Source: DASQPA01 sp963757335 (GTDB lineage Bacteria; Acidobacteriota; Thermoanaerobaculia; Multivoradales; UBA5704). From it: a DNA stretch of 64,000 nucleotides. The translations under genes were made by a program, and so were the position numbers. The notes beneath the pieces were generated by a model. It saw only the letters and a program-made list of their open reading frames with translations. It ran no database searches and was not told the origin of the DNA. Shown piece by piece: positions 9,434-17,940 of this stretch (the stretch's first letter is position 1; every line of letters begins with the position of its first letter). Where the stretch lies: positions 186,001-250,000 of the forward strand of contig CAVWRJ010000021.1 in the NCBI GenBank assembly GCA_963757335.1, written 5' to 3'.

Positions 9434-9722
9434 ATTGCACCTCGGCCGTCCGCAGTACCTGGTCGCGGAAATGCCGGCTCAAATCCTGCGGCGTGCGCAG
9501 GTCGACCTTGTTCCCGCCGAGCAAGGAGGCCAGCTCGGCCTCCATCGAGGCCAGCCCGAGCAGGCCCGGCTCACGGCCCGGCTCGAACTCCACCAGCAGG
9601 TCGATGTCGCTGTCCGGCCGGGCGGTGCCCGCGAGCGTCGAACCGAAGAGGGACAGGCGGCGGATGTGCTGCGCCCGACAGAACCGCGCTAGTTGCTCGG
9701 GAGCGATCGGTAAGTGAGGCAT
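9423..9722 (-). CDS. mntA: MntA-like minimal nucleotidyltransferase antitoxin
   Basis: The 99-residue protein has the minimal nucleotidyltransferase motif GSTLAG...SDIDL (Gly27-Ser28 and Asp39/Asp41). MntA proteins neutralise HepT by transferring AMP to its conserved Tyr; here that partner overlaps immediately downstream. The gene ends head-to-tail with hepT and lies 18 bases downstream of the stop of the Mrp-family gene on the same strand, so read-through from that gene is possible. Confidence 0.9.
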   Translation of the reverse strand: MPHLPIAPEQLARFCRAQHIRRLSLFGSTLAGTARPDSDIDLLVEFEPGREPGLLGLASMEAELASLLGGNKVDLRTPQDLSRHFRDQVLRTAEVQYAR

Positions 9723-9740
9723 GAGGAAACTCGGAAACCC

Positions 9741-10832
9741 TTACACAATCGACAGCTTCGGCTTCGCCGCGCTCGTCCGCAGCACCTCGGCGTCCACCGC
9801 TTCCGCGAGCTTCTTGAAGGCCGCCGAGTGCGCGCCGTCGGGCTGGGCGACGACGATCGGCACTCCGGCGTCGCCGCCGCGGACGATCTCGGCGTCGAGC
9901 GGGATCGCTCCCAGGAAGGGGACTCCCAGGAGGTCCGCGGTGCGCTCGCCGCCGCCGCGCTTGAAGATGTCGGTCACCTGGCCGCAGTGGGGGCAGACGA
10001 AGGACGACATGTTCTCGATGATCCCCAGGACCGGGACGTTCACCTTCTTGAACATGGCGAGCCCCTTCCGGGCATCGATCAGGGCCACGTCCTGCGGGGT
10101 GGTGACGATCACGGCTCCGGCGAGCGGCACTTTCTGGGTGACGGTCAGCTGGGCGTCGCCGGTGCCGGGGGGGAGGTCGAGGACGAGGTAGTCGAGGGCT
10201 CCCCAGACGACGTCGCCCAGCATCTGCTCGATGGCGCGCATGACCATGGGGCCGCGCCAGATGACCGGGGTGTCGGTCTCCAGGATGAAGCCGAGCGACA
10301 TGATCTTGATGCCGTACTTCTCGAAGGGGAGGATGCGGTTGGCCTCGATGAGCGGTTTTTCGTGGATGCCGAACATCATCGGCACGGAGGGGCCGTAGAT
10401 GTCGGAGTCGAGGATGCCCACCCGGTAGCCGAGCTGGCCGAGCGCCACCGCGAGGTTCGCCGCCACCGTCGACTTGCCGACCCCGCCCTTGCCGGAGGCC
10501 ACCGCCACCACGTGGCGAACCTCGGGGATGAGCCCGGCGTCCTGGGAGATGGCGCGCTGCGCCGACTCCTGGGGGTTGGCGGGCCGGGTGGTGTGGAGGT
10601 TGACCGTCACCTGCCGCACCCCGGGGAGGGCCCGGACGGCGTGCTCGATGTCCGCCTTCACCCGCTCGGTCTCCCGCTCCTTCTGGGTGGCGATCTGGAG
10701 GTCTACCGCGACCGTTCCTCCGGCGACCTTCACCTGCTGCACGAAGCCAAAGGAGACGATGTCCCGGCTCATGCCGGGGAACTTGATCGCCTTCAATGCG
10801 TCCCAAACGCTCTTCTCTAGATCCTCAGCCAT
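9741..10832 (-). CDS. apbC: Mrp/NBP35-family Fe-S cluster carrier ATPase
   Basis: Residues about 5-90 are an MIP18/DUF59 domain. The rest is a deviant-Walker P-loop ATPase with SGKGGVGKST at 113-122, LDSDIYGPSVP, and the paired cysteines VCPHCGQ that carry the bridging Fe-S cluster in this family. At 363 residues it has the normal ApbC/Mrp length. These proteins bind and transfer Fe-S clusters to target apoproteins in the cytosol. The ATG at 10832 is directly before the DUF59 domain. The gene is followed closely by mntA-hepT. Confidence 0.95.
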   Translation of the reverse strand: MAEDLEKSVWDALKAIKFPGMSRDIVSFGFVQQVKVAGGTVAVDLQIATQKERETERVKADIEHAVRALPGVRQVTVNLHTTRPANPQESAQRAISQDAGLIPEVRHVVAVASGKGGVGKSTVAANLAVALGQLGYRVGILDSDIYGPSVPMMFGIHEKPLIEANRILPFEKYGIKIMSLGFILETDTPVIWRGPMVMRAIEQMLGDVVWGALDYLVLDLPPGTGDAQLTVTQKVPLAGAVIVTTPQDVALIDARKGLAMFKKVNVPVLGIIENMSSFVCPHCGQVTDIFKRGGGERTADLLGVPFLGAIPLDAEIVRGGDAGVPIVVAQPDGAHSAAFKKLAEAVDAEVLRTSAAKPKLSIV

Positions 10833-10986
10833 GCTTCGTGCCTCTCTCTTCCTCTAGGTAGGGATGCTGCCGGCCGAGACCTGCCGGGCGGCGGTGGTAA
10901 ATCCTACCATGTGGCTCCCTGGGGTCGCAGGAGTCCTCAAGGCCCCGTCAAAGTCGAATCTGTTATCGCGAAGGCTCCTGTCGTAG

Positions 10987-11008
10987 GGGCACCCCCCTGT
11001 GGGTGCCC
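10987..11008. terminator. GC-rich inverted repeat between plsC and apbC
   Basis: Perfect 8-base arms GGGCACCC and GGGTGCCC enclose a 6-base loop, just downstream of the minus-strand plsC stop. It lacks a clear T run, so it could be a weak terminator or a dispersed hairpin repeat. Nothing else is evident in the 205-base gap at 10833-11037. Confidence 0.4.
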
Positions 11009-11037
11009 TGGGAGGGAGGGCGGACACTCCTGGGGGC

Positions 11038-11916
11038 TCACACCTCCGCCACGTCCCCCGCCTCGACCCCGGCGAGCTCGGCGATCTGCCGCCTCACCTC
11101 GGCGACGAGCTCCTTTTTGCGGCGGAGACCGTAGGGGGCGGGGTCGATGGGGGCGCCGAAGCGGACCTCGACGGTCTGCGGGTGGATGAGGAGGTTCTCC
11201 CGGCCGCGGACGGCGCGGCTGCCGCGGATCCCCACCGGCACGATGGGGAGACCGCTCCGGAGCGCGAGGAGGAAGCCGCCGCGCTGGAAGGGCAGGAGGA
11301 CGTCCCCGGGGCCGCGGGTCCCCTCGGGGAAGAGGAGGATCGAGATGCCGCGCTTGAGCTTGTCCGAGGCGGCGGCGAAGGTCTCCCGGGCGGTGCTCCG
11401 ATCCTTGCGGTCGACCGAGACGAAGCCGGCCGCCGTCATCGCCCAGCCGAAGACGGGGATCTGGAAGAGGCTCCGCTTGGCGACCAGCCGCACCTGCCCC
11501 GGACAGCCGACGATCACCACCGGGATGTCCATGAGGCTCGAATGGTTGGAGAGGAAGACGTAGCTCGCCGCCGGCTCGAAGGTCGGATCGTAGCGGGCGT
11601 CGAGCCGGACTCCCGAGGAGAGCAGGACGCCGCGGGCCCAGAGGCGGGCCACGGCGAAGGCGAGGACGGTGCGCGGCGGAATCCAGGAGACGAGGAGGGT
11701 GAGGAGCGAGAAGAAGGTGCTCCCGAGGGCCAGGTAGAGGTTCCCCACCACGGTCGCCAGGGCCGTGGCTAGGGGAGAGGAGGTGGAGGCGCGGGGCGGA
11801 TCGGCGCTCGGGCTCAGGGTCGTCTCCTTTGGCAGCGGCCTATTCTGGATCGGATGGCGCTTGAGCGTCACCCCCCACTTTCCCCACTTTGGGGTGCGGG
11901 CTCCGTTTCTCTCCAT
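11038..11916 (-). CDS. plsC: 1-acyl-sn-glycerol-3-phosphate acyltransferase
   Basis: The protein has the PlsC acyltransferase signature: NHSSLMD (the HX4D catalytic motif), a GFVSVDRKD block, FPEGTRGPG, and VPVGIRG. An N-terminal hydrophobic stretch (LYLALGSTFFSLLTLLVSWI) anchors it in the membrane. It makes phosphatidic acid from lysophosphatidic acid. The start is uncertain. The ATG at 11916 has no good SD, whereas AAAGGAG sits 6 bases before an in-frame CTG at 11817, which would give a normally sized enzyme. The frame also stays open further upstream to 12219 without family similarity. It diverges from the kinase gene at 11993. Confidence 0.88.
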   Translation of the reverse strand: MERNGARTPKWGKWGVTLKRHPIQNRPLPKETTLSPSADPPRASTSSPLATALATVVGNLYLALGSTFFSLLTLLVSWIPPRTVLAFAVARLWARGVLLSSGVRLDARYDPTFEPAASYVFLSNHSSLMDIPVVIVGCPGQVRLVAKRSLFQIPVFGWAMTAAGFVSVDRKDRSTARETFAAASDKLKRGISILLFPEGTRGPGDVLLPFQRGGFLLALRSGLPIVPVGIRGSRAVRGRENLLIHPQTVEVRFGAPIDPAPYGLRRKKELVAEVRRQIAELAGVEAGDVAEV

Positions 11917-11936
11917 GAGGAAACTGTAATCTCGGG

Positions 11937-11963
11937 TTGGCGGCTCCCGGGTCCGGGTACAAT
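11937..11963 (+). promoter_or_regulatory. Possible promoter of the Ser/Thr kinase gene
   Basis: TTGGCG at 11937-11942 and TACAAT at 11958-11963 resemble -35 and -10 elements, but with a short 15-base spacer. They lie 30 bases upstream of the kinase start in the divergent gap with plsC. Confidence 0.3.
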
Positions 11964-11992
11964 AAGCCGATCTTTCAACCGGAGGTGTGCGA

Positions 11993-14038
11993 TTGAGCTT
12001 GCGGGAACCCGGCTCCGTCTTAGACGGCAAGTACGAGATCGTCCGGCGCCTGGGCAGTGGCGGGATGGGCGAGGTCCACCTCGTCCGCCATCTCCACCTC
12101 CAGGAGCTCCGGGTGGTCAAGATCCTCCGCCAGGACCTGGCCTCCGACCCCTCCGCCCAGGCCCGCTTCCTCCGCGAGGCGCGGCTCGCCACCCAGATCA
12201 AGCACCCCAACGTCGCCATCCTCTACGACTTCGCCCGCCTCACGGACGGCAGCTTCTACATGGTCTGGGAGCACATCGAGGGGCAGGACGTGGGCGACCG
12301 CATCCGCAAAAGCGGCCACTTCCCCGTGCCGGTCGCCATCCAGCTCGGCATCCAGGCTCTCCGCGGCCTCGAGGCGATCCACCAGACCGGAGTCATCCAT
12401 CGAGACCTCTCCCCCGACAACCTCATGATCACCGAGGACCGCCGGGGGCAGTACCGGATGAAGATCATCGACCTCGGGCTCGCCAAGACCCTCGGGCCCG
12501 ACAGCAATCCCACCAACCTGGAGATCACCCAGGTCGGCATGTTCATGGGGAAGCTCCAGTACTGCTCGCCCGAGCAGGCGGGGACGGTCTCCGGCGAGAC
12601 CTTGGACCGGCGGAGCGACATCTACTCCTTCGCCCTGGTCCTCTACGAGATGCTCGTGGGGCTCCCCCCGTTCGACTCCGAGAACCCGCACGGCTTCATC
12701 TTCAAGCGGCTCTCCGAAGACCCGCTGCCGCTCGTCGGCCGCAATCCGCGGGTGGAGATCCCGGCCGAGCTCGACCGCGTCATCCGCCGGGCCCTGGAGC
12801 GCGACCGCGAGAAGCGCTACCCCGACAGCATCTCCTTCATCAATGCGTTAGAGAAGGTGGGGAAGAACCTGGCCGCGATCGAGACCCAGGAGATCGCGGT
12901 CTCCCCGGGGCTCCTCGGTGTTCCCGGGGTTTCAGGCCCAGCGCGCCCGGCCCCCCCGGCGCCCCGCCAGCGGAGCTCCTCCGAGCTCTCGGCCGAGGAG
13001 AAGAAGGACCTTCTGGCGCAGATCGAGCGCGCCGGCCGCCGGGCCCAGGAGAGCTCGCAGATCTTCTCCAAGGCCGAGATCGCCCTCGCCGCCGGCCGGC
13101 TCGACGACGCGAAAGAGGTCCTCCGCCAGATGGAGGGGGTGAATCCGCGCGCCCAGGGGTTGGAGCAGCTCAAGTGGCGGGTCAAGCAGGCCGAGGAGTT
13201 CGCCGAGCAGCGGCAGCGGGTGGCGGAGACCGAGCAGGTCCTGGCCGGCTATCTCGACAAGCGCCAGCTCGCTCTCTCCCGGCTCGCCCTCGACACCCTC
13301 CTGGAGCTCCAGCCCGCCCATCCGAAGCGGGAGGACTACGCGGCCGCCATCTCGCGGCTCGCCCGCGAGATCGAGCAGGAGAAGCGGGGGGAGAAGGCCC
13401 TCGCCGCCGGCCGGACGGCGCTCGCCGCGGGAGACTTCCGGGCCGCCCGGCGCGAGCTCGAGGGTCTCGCCCGGCTCGACGCCACTCGCGCCGGTACTTT
13501 AAGGGCTGAGCTCGAAACCGCCGAGCGCGGCCAGAAGCAGGGGGCCGCCTTCGACGAGCACCGCCGCCGGCTGGAGGAGTTCCTCGCCGAGCGCCGGGTC
13601 GCCGAGGCCGAGAGCGAGTACCAGCAGCTCGCCGCCCTGGAGGTCACCAAGGTCACCCTGGACAGCTACCGTACCCGTCTGGACGCGATCCGCTCGCAGT
13701 CGGAGCAGAAGACGCAGGCGGTGGAGTTCGAGCGCCGCTACCGCATCGTCCTCGACCACGAGGACTGGTACGGGGCGCGCGAGGTGGCCCGCGAGTTCGA
13801 AAGGACGATCCCCGACCACCCCCGGATCGCCGTCATGCTCGGCGAGATCGAACGCCTGGAGACCGCCCACCGGCGCCAGGCGGCGGTCGAACAGGGGGTC
13901 CAGCAGATCGAGACCTTCTTGGCCCAGGGCGACGGCAAGCAGGCCGAGCTGGCGCTCAAGATCCTCCTCCAGATGGACCCCGACAACCGCCACCGGCGGC
14001 GGCTGGAGCGGGCGATCAAGGGGTTGGCAAAGGGGTAG
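11993..14038 (+). CDS. Serine/threonine protein kinase with long coiled-coil/TPR-like tail
   Basis: The N-terminal Hanks-type kinase domain spans residues about 12-285: Gly loop GSGGMGEV, HRDLSPDN catalytic loop (Asp138), a DLG in place of DFG (Asp160), and SPEQAG in the activation segment. A Pro-rich linker follows, then about 350 residues of Glu/Arg/Ala-rich helical sequence with repeated ALAAGR-type motifs, typical of coiled coil or TPR-like folding. No transmembrane segment is seen, so it is probably cytoplasmic. The TTG at 11993 is preferred over the GTG at 11987 because GGAGG at 11981-11985 is 7 bases before it. The tail may recruit partners; no substrate is indicated by the neighbours. 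Confidence 0.92.
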   Translation: MSLREPGSVLDGKYEIVRRLGSGGMGEVHLVRHLHLQELRVVKILRQDLASDPSAQARFLREARLATQIKHPNVAILYDFARLTDGSFYMVWEHIEGQDVGDRIRKSGHFPVPVAIQLGIQALRGLEAIHQTGVIHRDLSPDNLMITEDRRGQYRMKIIDLGLAKTLGPDSNPTNLEITQVGMFMGKLQYCSPEQAGTVSGETLDRRSDIYSFALVLYEMLVGLPPFDSENPHGFIFKRLSEDPLPLVGRNPRVEIPAELDRVIRRALERDREKRYPDSISFINALEKVGKNLAAIETQEIAVSPGLLGVPGVSGPARPAPPAPRQRSSSELSAEEKKDLLAQIERAGRRAQESSQIFSKAEIALAAGRLDDAKEVLRQMEGVNPRAQGLEQLKWRVKQAEEFAEQRQRVAETEQVLAGYLDKRQLALSRLALDTLLELQPAHPKREDYAAAISRLAREIEQEKRGEKALAAGRTALAAGDFRAARRELEGLARLDATRAGTLRAELETAERGQKQGAAFDEHRRRLEEFLAERRVAEAESEYQQLAALEVTKVTLDSYRTRLDAIRSQSEQKTQAVEFERRYRIVLDHEDWYGAREVAREFERTIPDHPRIAVMLGEIERLETAHRRQAAVEQGVQQIETFLAQGDGKQAELALKILLQMDPDNRHRRRLERAIKGLAKG

Positions 14039-14092
14039 GGGGTGGGCCCTCTCCTACGTTCAGACTAGGGCACGGCTTCTCCTCCGGAGCAG

Positions 14093-14141
14093 GTGACACT
14101 CTTGCGCTTCGCTCTATGCTAGCCTATGCCTTGGCATAGGC
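14093..14141 (+). promoter_or_regulatory. vapBC promoter with palindromic operator
   Basis: GTGACA (14093-14098) and TATGCT (14115-14120) form a -35/-10 pair with a 16-base spacer. Directly after the -10 lies a perfect 20-base palindrome, GCCTATGCC-TT-GGCATAGGC (14122-14141). This is the expected place for autorepression by the VapB-VapC complex. Confidence 0.7.
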
Positions 14142-14165
14142 CGCTCTGGCGGCCGGGAGGACACT

Positions 14166-14402
14166 ATGCAGCCCGAACGAATCGTGCGCCTGTTCCGGAA
14201 CGGACGCAACCAGGCAGTGCGGATACCGCGAGATCTCGAGCTCCCCGGCAACCAAGCTCTCCTCCACAAGGAAGGCGAACGGCTCATCGTCGAACCGATG
14301 CCCCGACCCTCCCTCCTGGAACTGTTGTCCACCTGGGATCCTCTCGAAGAGGAGTTTCCAGAGATCGACGGGCTGGAGCCCATTGAGGATGTGAATCTCT
14401 GA
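14166..14402 (+). CDS. vapB: VapB-type antitoxin
   Basis: A 78-residue protein with the AbrB/MazE-type DNA-binding start of VapB antitoxins (RIVRLFRNGRNQAVRIP) and an acidic C-terminal tail that would wrap the toxin. GGGAGG lies 5 bases before the ATG. The stop is one base from the vapC start, so the two are co-translated. The palindrome at 14122-14141 is its likely binding site. Confidence 0.9.
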   Translation: MQPERIVRLFRNGRNQAVRIPRDLELPGNQALLHKEGERLIVEPMPRPSLLELLSTWDPLEEEFPEIDGLEPIEDVNL

Positions 14403-14403
14403 G

Positions 14404-14808
14404 ATGGTCCGCTATCTTCTGGATACCAACACCCTATCAGACCTCCTCCGGAACCCGGGTGGTCGCGTGGCCCGGAGACTTGCGGTCGTGGGAGAGGCTG
14501 CGGTCTGCACCAGCATCGTGGTGGCCTGTGAGCTTCGTTATGGCGCGGCCAAGAAGGGCTCCCCGCCGCTTTCGGCGCGCGTCGAGAGTCTCCTCGGAAG
14601 CCTTGGGGTTCTCCCTCTGGAGCCAGCCTCCGACCACCACTATGGCGAGGTCCGCTGGCACCTCGAGCGGACGGGGAAGCCGATCGGCCCGAACGATCTC
14701 CTGATCGCGGCCCACGCGCTGGCGCTCGATCTGATCCTCGTGACGAACAACGTCGACGAATTCGCTCGCGTGCCGCACCTCGCGCTCGAAAACTGGCTCG
14801 CGCCTTAA
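14404..14808 (+). CDS. vapC: VapC PIN-domain ribonuclease toxin
   Basis: A 134-residue PIN domain with the acidic Mg-binding residues in place: Asp7 (LLDTNTL), Glu43 (ACELRYG), Asp98 (GPNDLLIAA) and Asp118 (TNNVDEF). VapC toxins cleave specific tRNA or rRNA sites. It directly follows vapB and is complete, so the pair is probably functional. Confidence 0.93.
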   Translation: MVRYLLDTNTLSDLLRNPGGRVARRLAVVGEAAVCTSIVVACELRYGAAKKGSPPLSARVESLLGSLGVLPLEPASDHHYGEVRWHLERTGKPIGPNDLLIAAHALALDLILVTNNVDEFARVPHLALENWLAP

Positions 14809-14845
14809 GCCGAGCCGGCGCTTCGGCGGTCGGGCCTGTCGCCGG

Positions 14846-16108
14846 CTACCCGAGGGCCGCGACCTCCCTTTCCAACTGATGCCATAAGTCGAGCTGCCCC
14901 TGGGAGATGCCGAGGGTGCCGAGGTCGGCGGCGATCTCGGCCGGGGTTCGGCCGGCGGGGAGCTGGCTCACCTGGTCGGCGAGGCTCTGGCGGAGCGGGA
15001 CCTGTTTTTTGGGGACGGCGAGGGTCAGGATGTCGGCGGCGATCGCCTGCGGGCTCCGCGATGGCGACGGGGGCGTCGGCGTCGGCCCGTTGTGGTCTGG
15101 CGAGACTATCGGCGGCGTCGGAGTCGGACCGTCCGGCTGCACGGGGACGGCGGGGGTGCCGAGCGGCAGGGTGATGTCGGCCAGGACCTTGCCGGGGGGG
15201 AGGTCGATCTCCTGATGTCCCTGGAAGTTCGAGTCGTAGACCAGCTTCCCCCCCTCGGGGCGGCAGTCGATGGTCTCGAACTTCTGCCGGATGCGGTTGC
15301 CGCCGTCCTTGGGGAGCCAGTCGAGGCTCGCCGGAGTCCAGACCGCGCCGGCGATGGGGGTCGTGTTGCCGTTCTTGTTGTGCTCGATCCAGACCGCGAT
15401 GCCCCCGTCGGTCTTGAGGATGTGGAAGGGCTCGATCAGGCCGTAGCTCGGGATCAGGGTGAGCGGGTCCTGGCCCGCTCGGATCGGCGCGGCGCTCGAC
15501 CGGAGCGTCTCTTTCAAGGCCAGGGCGGCGCTGTAGATCCACTGCTGGCGCAGACCCAGGTTGAGCGATTTCGCCACTGCCTCCCAGTGGTCGATCGGGC
15601 CGTCGGTGGCGAGGGCGTAGGTCCATTCGAGGACCCCGGCGTTGGGCTCGTGGCCGCCGCTCCGCATGCCGACCAAAAGCAGCCGGCCGTCGGGCGCCTC
15701 GACGAGCTTCAGCAGGCACCACCAGTACAGGAGCCACCCGGTCGCGAGGGCGCCCAGATCGGCGGCGTCCGCGGCGTCAGGTCCGCTGTTCTTCTGCGCC
15801 CAGTCGAGCACCGAGGCGACGGCGAGCATGTGCCAGACGCCGTAGATCCGCGAGCCCAGCTCGCTCCCCATCCACTGTTTCTGGAAGAAGGCGAAGACCT
15901 CCTTCCAGCCGGCGATCGCCTCGGCCTTCTCGGCGGCGTTGCCGGCCCGGAGCTTGATCGCCAGGCGCAGGAGCGGCATGTTGATCGAGCCCTGGCCCGA
16001 TTCGAGGGCCGCGAGGCCGTTCGGCCCCTGCCAGACGCTGTCCCGCGGCGGCTTGCCGTCGAGCGCGTCGACCAAGTCCCAGCTCAGAAACTGTTCGTCC
16101 CCTGCCAT
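14846..16108 (-). CDS. Hypothetical protein, Pro/Thr-rich linker and C-terminal helical segment
   Basis: This 420-residue protein has no signal peptide and no domain I recognise. Residues about 1-300 are mixed alpha/beta with many Trp residues (GWLLYWWCLLKLVEAPDG, YSAALALKETL). Residues about 305-350 are a linker of TPTPP repeats, and the last 70 residues are helical and hydrophilic (AAD...LTLAVPKK...AADLGTLGISQ), with two similar AADI/LxTL segments that may be a small repeat. It lies 15 bases downstream of the lipoprotein gene at 16124-17233 and is presumably co-transcribed. Function unknown. Confidence 0.7.
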   Translation of the reverse strand: MAGDEQFLSWDLVDALDGKPPRDSVWQGPNGLAALESGQGSINMPLLRLAIKLRAGNAAEKAEAIAGWKEVFAFFQKQWMGSELGSRIYGVWHMLAVASVLDWAQKNSGPDAADAADLGALATGWLLYWWCLLKLVEAPDGRLLLVGMRSGGHEPNAGVLEWTYALATDGPIDHWEAVAKSLNLGLRQQWIYSAALALKETLRSSAAPIRAGQDPLTLIPSYGLIEPFHILKTDGGIAVWIEHNKNGNTTPIAGAVWTPASLDWLPKDGGNRIRQKFETIDCRPEGGKLVYDSNFQGHQEIDLPPGKVLADITLPLGTPAVPVQPDGPTPTPPIVSPDHNGPTPTPPSPSRSPQAIAADILTLAVPKKQVPLRQSLADQVSQLPAGRTPAEIAADLGTLGISQGQLDLWHQLEREVAALG

Positions 16109-16123
16109 GATGTCTCCTCCGGT

Positions 16124-17233
16124 CTACGGTCCCGACGGCAGCTCGCGCTCGATCGAGGACAGATGCTCCATGACCAGCTGCAGGCGGAAGGCCGTGGTGT
16201 CCTTGAGCTTCTGGCCGCACGAATCGGCAGCGGCGCTCACCAGGCGGAGCGCCTCGCTCAAGTGTTCCTGCAAATTCGGGTCCGGCGCCGGGGGGATGTG
16301 CACCCCGTCCCCGGCGTGGCGGAGAGAGGGGCAGATGGAGGGGTCGCCCGCCGCCAGATGCTGGGCCGTCCGCACCGCCCGGGCGAAGGGCTCGATCTGC
16401 TGCCGGTAGCTCTGCGCCCAGCTGTGGATCTGCCGGTTGGCCACCGCGGCCCCCTGGATCTGGCGCTCGCGCATGGTCTTGTCCTGGCGCTCGCGCTTCA
16501 TCCGGATCTCCAGCTCCTCGGCGGTCCGGCGCTCGACGACCAGGGCCTCCTTGTCCTCCTCCTCCTGCACCTTCATCCGCTTCTTCTCCTCTTCGCGCGC
16601 CTCGTCGTCCAAGACCAGCTGGTGGGCCTCGGCGGCCTCGGCCTCGGCGCGGGACTGGCGCTGCTGGGCGAGCTGGGCCTCGGCCGCCAGCTCGCCGCGG
16701 CGCTCCTTGACCGCAGCATGCACGCTCTGCGAGCGCTCCCTGGTGAGGCTCGCCCGGTCGGCGGGAGAGAGGTTGAGCTTGCCGGCGAGCTGGGTGCGGT
16801 CCTCGTGGATCGCCTTCTCTACCCGCTCGCGCTCGCCGACCAGGACCTTCAAGTCGTCGGGGTTCTCCGGATTGGCGGCGACAGAGCAGAGGTGCGCCTG
16901 GCGCTCCTGCCAGTCGACCAGGAGGTTCCGGATCTCGCCCTGCTCGACCGCGGCGGGGCGGACGGCCTTTTCGGCGAAGGGCAGGCCCGCCTGGATCTCG
17001 GCGGCCGCGTCGGCGCCGGCCGAGCTCAGGTAGCTGTGGACGGCGGCCTCGGGCGGAGTGGGGGCCGCGGCCTGCTGGTACGCCGCGGCGACCCCGTCGA
17101 CCAGCGGATCGCAGGCGGTCTGGTTGGCGTCGAGCATAGCGAAAGCGGTCTTGTCGGCCGCCGTCGAGCCCCCGCCGCAGGCGGAGAGCAGGGCCAGGCC
17201 GGCCAGGAAGGGGAGGAGCGTCGCTCGTTTCAT
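16124..17233 (-). CDS. Lipoprotein with long coiled-coil region, unknown function
   Basis: The frame is open from 17395, but the start is set at the ATG at 17233: an AAAAGGG SD precedes it and a lipoprotein signal follows (MKRATLLPFLAGLALLSACGGG). Cys21 would be lipidated. Residues about 130-260 are strongly charged and helical (Arg/Glu/Lys-rich, with long EEEKKR and RRTAEELEIR runs), predicting coiled coil. The remainder is helical with scattered Cys. It is the first gene of a two-gene minus-strand unit with the unknown protein at 14846-16108. A scaffold in the periplasm is possible but unproven. Confidence 0.75.
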   Translation of the reverse strand: MKRATLLPFLAGLALLSACGGGSTAADKTAFAMLDANQTACDPLVDGVAAAYQQAAAPTPPEAAVHSYLSSAGADAAAEIQAGLPFAEKAVRPAAVEQGEIRNLLVDWQERQAHLCSVAANPENPDDLKVLVGERERVEKAIHEDRTQLAGKLNLSPADRASLTRERSQSVHAAVKERRGELAAEAQLAQQRQSRAEAEAAEAHQLVLDDEAREEEKKRMKVQEEEDKEALVVERRTAEELEIRMKRERQDKTMRERQIQGAAVANRQIHSWAQSYRQQIEPFARAVRTAQHLAAGDPSICPSLRHAGDGVHIPPAPDPNLQEHLSEALRLVSAAADSCGQKLKDTTAFRLQLVMEHLSSIERELPSGP

Positions 17234-17272
17234 ACGCAACCCTTTTGGATGCCGCACCCGGTCAGGCCCGGG

Positions 17273-17289
17273 GCTTCTTTGAAAGAAGC
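17273..17289. promoter_or_regulatory. Palindrome upstream of the lipoprotein gene
   Basis: GCTTCTTT-G-AAAGAAGC is a perfect palindrome 40 bases upstream of the minus-strand lipoprotein start. It could be an operator. The rest of 17234-17394 holds nothing else convincing. Confidence 0.35.
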
Positions 17290-17394
17290 AGTGGAAGGAA
17301 GCAGAATTTGGCGCGATCCTACCATGGCCTGTAGGGGTGGGTTCAAGCTGACCGAGATACCAGATGCCGATGGCGAGACGCTTCTGGGATGGCA

Positions 17395-17772
17395 CGAGTC
17401 ACGACGCGCCTGCCGCGAGTCACGACGCGCCTGCTGCGAGTCACAGCGCGCCTGCCGTGAGTCACAGCGCGCCTGCCGCGAGTCACAGCGCGCCTGCCGC
17501 GAGTCACAACGCGCCTGCTGCGAGCCACGACGCGCCTGCCGTGAGTCACAGCGCGCCTGCCGCGAGTCACAACGTGCCTGCTGCGAGTCACGACGCGCCT
17601 GCCGGCGGTGTCTCGCAGCAAGACGGTGGTGTCTCGTGGCAAGCCAGCGGTGTCTCGCGGCACGCCGGCGGTGTATCGCGGTAGGCACTTAGCGTCTCGT
17701 TGAGGATCGGTAGCGTCTCGTTGAGGGCCCATAGTGTCTCGCTGGAGCCATTCGTGTCCCGCGACGAGGACC
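17395..17772. repeat. Tandem repeat array, 18 units of exactly 21 bp in three subfamilies
   Basis: Units run without a phase break. Ten units begin CGAGTCAC and carry GCGCCTGC (17395-17604). Four begin G(C/T)GGTGT and mostly read GGTGTCTCG (17605-17688). Four carry GTCTCGTTGAG or diverged forms (17689-17772). Because 21 is a multiple of three, several frames stay open on both strands and translate as seven-residue repeats; I regard these as artefacts. The array fills most of the 707-base divergent gap between the lipoprotein and DUF72 genes. There are no unique spacers, so it is not a CRISPR. Confidence 0.9.
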
Positions 17773-17940
17773 GCCGCCTGGTTGGCGATGGTTGTGGGGA
17801 GGACGGCGAGGGTCGCCCTCCGAGGCGCGGATCTTGTAAGAGCGATGCCGACGAGGGTGGGCCGGTGGAGCGGGGGTGGCCCCGGACCCCGAGCCTCTCC
17901 GGGTGCCGCCCGGCTCCTCTCCAGAAAGATCTGACCTCCT

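Noticed and set aside
17395..17772. Possible CRISPR array
   Set aside because: Units are contiguous with no unique spacers and there are no cas genes.
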